Notes under the pieces: generated by a model
What the model was told of the DNA's origin: nothing
Seen by the model: only the letters and a program-made list of their open reading frames with translations
Database searches by the model: none
Shown here: positions 62,773-64,000 of the stretch, piece by piece
Layout of the letters: the number at the start of each line of letters is the position of its first letter
How positions within the stretch are numbered: position 1 is the stretch's first letter
Position numbers and translations under genes: made by a program
Origin: Clostridiales bacterium oral taxon 876 str. F0540
GTDB taxonomy: Bacteria; Bacillota; Clostridia; Clostridiales; Clostridiaceae
Length of the DNA: 64,000 nucleotides
Reading direction: 5' to 3'
Assembly: GCA_000466585.1 (NCBI GenBank)
Contig: KE993501.1
Coordinates: 62,001 to 126,000, forward strand

Positions 62773-63480
62773 ATGAAAGAATACTTAGAAGAAACTAGAA
62801 TGTTGAATTTTAACCATGACTCAATACAGAGGCTGATAAAGCAAAAGAAGTGGACAAACGATGATGATTTTCAAAAAATCCAAAAAATCTACAATTTTAT
62901 TCGTGATGATGTAGCTTTTGGATACAATACAGATGATACAATCCCGGCCTCCGAAGTTTTGAATGATGGTTATGGGCAATGCAATACAAAAGGAACTTTA
63001 TTTATGGCGCTTCTGAGGGCTGTTGGAGTACCTTGCCGAATTCATGGTTTTACTATTGATAAGAAATTGCAAAAAGGTGCGATGACAGGGCTAATTTATT
63101 GGATTGCCCCTAAAAGTATTGTTCATAGCTGGGTTGAAATCCAATTCGAAGAACATTGGTATAACTTAGAGGGTTTCATTCTAGACCGTGAATATTTGAA
63201 AAAGCTCCAGGAAAAGTTTTCTGATTGCAAAGCCAGTTTTTGCGGTTATGGTGCAGCTACAAATAACTTTCAGAATCCTCAAATAGACTGGTGTAGAAAC
63301 GACACCTACATCCAGAAGGAAGGCATCAACCATGATTTTGGAGTATTCTGTTCACCTGACGAATTCTTTGAGAAGCACCAACAGCAGTTATCGCCATTAA
63401 AAAGATTTATATATCGTTATTTTGGACGTAAACTTATGAATAGTAATATAAAAAGAATTCGCATTCAGCAAAGATTATAG
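62773..63480 (+). CDS. Transglutaminase-like domain protein
   Basis: The papain-like transglutaminase core is visible: the catalytic Cys in GYGQCNTKGTLFMALLRAVG (about 73-92), the His in SIVHSWVEI and the downstream Asp region NLEGFILDREYL. No signal peptide is present, so it is likely cytoplasmic; many bacterial members act as proteases or amidases rather than cross-linkers. The ATG follows AAAGGGAGGATAC. Confidence 0.82.
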   Translation: MKEYLEETRMLNFNHDSIQRLIKQKKWTNDDDFQKIQKIYNFIRDDVAFGYNTDDTIPASEVLNDGYGQCNTKGTLFMALLRAVGVPCRIHGFTIDKKLQKGAMTGLIYWIAPKSIVHSWVEIQFEEHWYNLEGFILDREYLKKLQEKFSDCKASFCGYGAATNNFQNPQIDWCRNDTYIQKEGINHDFGVFCSPDEFFEKHQQQLSPLKRFIYRYFGRKLMNSNIKRIRIQQRL

Positions 63481-63542
63481 GCGTAATAAAAAATTGACAA
63501 ATTCAAGTTGACAATAAAATATGAAATTGCAGCAGCAAGAGA

Positions 63543-63575
63543 TAAGCCCACCTTGTATTCAGGTGGGCTTAAGTT
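63543..63575. terminator. Bidirectional terminator between convergent genes
   Basis: TAAGCCCACCT and AGGTGGGCTTA form a perfect 11-bp stem with a 7-nt loop, followed by AGTTTATTATG. Confidence 0.75.
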
Positions 63576-63621
63576 TATTATGTTTACACCATATTGTAAA
63601 TAATTAAAGAATTAGTTAATA

Positions 63622-63975
63622 TCATTTGTCCAATATATTACATCCACCGTCTAAGTGGGAATAATATTTAATAGACCAAGCCTCAATTTCCTTAATGATT
63701 TTAGTAAGGTCTTTTCCCTTCTCAGTAAGGTAATACTCAACTTTTGGCGGAATTTCAGCATAAATCTCCTTATTTATTAAATCTTCATTTTCTAATTCTT
63801 TTAGCTTTTCGTTTAATACCTTTTGGCTTATTCCTTGAGTTATTCTCTGAAGCTCTAAAAACCTTCTCGGTTCATCATATAAATGACATAATAAAACTGC
63901 CTTCCATTTACCTCGTATAAAATCCATTGCAAAATCCAATAAACATACATATTGCTTATCATTATAATTTATCAT
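63622..63975 (-). CDS. HxlR-family winged-helix transcriptional regulator
   Basis: The 117-residue protein has the HxlR pattern: a Cys near the N-terminus (QYVCLLDFAMDFIRGKWK, residues 8-25), RRFLELQRITQGISQKVL and the wing motif PPKVEYYLTEKGKDL. HxlR members often sense aldehydes or thiol stress through the N-terminal Cys; here that is inference. The gene is read leftward, with its start near the right window edge. Its divergent target, if any, lies outside the window. Confidence 0.9.
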   Translation of the reverse strand: MINYNDKQYVCLLDFAMDFIRGKWKAVLLCHLYDEPRRFLELQRITQGISQKVLNEKLKELENEDLINKEIYAEIPPKVEYYLTEKGKDLTKIIKEIEAWSIKYYSHLDGGCNILDK

Positions 63976-64000
63976 TTAGTTACCTACCTCTAATCCTTTA

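Noticed and set aside
1..64000. tRNA or rRNA genes, CRISPR arrays, insertion sequences, prophage
   Set aside because: No cloverleaf-type sequence, regularly spaced direct repeats, transposase or phage structural genes were seen.

Overview
The window is AT-rich, low-GC Firmicute chromosome. It carries an anaerobic endospore-former gene set: spoIIIAA-AH, spoIVB, spo0A, spoIIM, GerW and DUF2953 genes, and a GerA-type germinant receptor. AGGAGG ribosome-binding sites, AGA-dominated arginine codons and the gene order recN-spoIVB-spo0A point to Clostridium or a close relative. I see no rRNA, tRNA, CRISPR array, transposase or prophage. The species cannot be named from the sequence alone.

Layout. 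Positions 1-4.1 kb hold an rRNA methyltransferase, rqcH on the minus strand, and dapF. Positions 4.2-10.8 kb hold a compact type IV pilus or competence pseudopilus operon: PilB and PilC types, five prepilin-like proteins, then divergent PilM/N/O-like proteins. It sits directly upstream of efp and spoIIIA, as comG lies in the same neighbourhood of Bacillus subtilis. Positions 11.0-17.3 kb hold efp, a CD1247-type acidic protein and the complete eight-gene spoIIIA operon. Positions 17.3-27.5 kb are a housekeeping block (asp23-like, nusB, folD, xseA, xseB, ispA, dxs, tlyA, nadK, argR, recN). Positions 27.7-31 kb are the sporulation control block spoIVB, spo0A, spoIIM. Positions 31-40.2 kb hold pdp, two D,D-carboxypeptidases, scpAB, ytfJ/ytfI-type genes and an unusual two-gene redox operon. 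Positions 40.4-44.1 kb are an FMN-riboswitch-controlled riboflavin operon. Positions 44.2-55.7 kb are an accessory stretch: acetyltransferases, a gerK-type operon whose C subunit carries an in-frame stop, a nitroreductase, a solitary MurC-like ligase, decaying gene fragments, an unrecognised 363-residue protein and an alpha/beta hydrolase. Positions 56.2-61.5 kb are a cell-wall module: L,D-transpeptidase, VanR/VanS-like two-component system, serine D,D-carboxypeptidase and VanZ-family protein. The window ends with AraC and HxlR regulators and a transglutaminase-like protein.

How parts work together. SpoIIIA proteins and SpoIVB belong to the mother cell-forespore communication pathway. Spo0A sits downstream of a sigma-H-like promoter overlapped by a TGTCGAA 0A box, the known autoregulatory design. 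The wall module shows three copies of a tandem half-site motif with 11-bp spacing, before the regulator pair, the carboxypeptidase and the VanZ-type gene. This suggests one autoregulated regulon.

The most notable points are that operator set, the gerKC nonsense codon, a roughly 99-nt long inverted repeat before scpA, a small dispersed terminator-linked repeat, and the cysteine-rich flavin redox pair.
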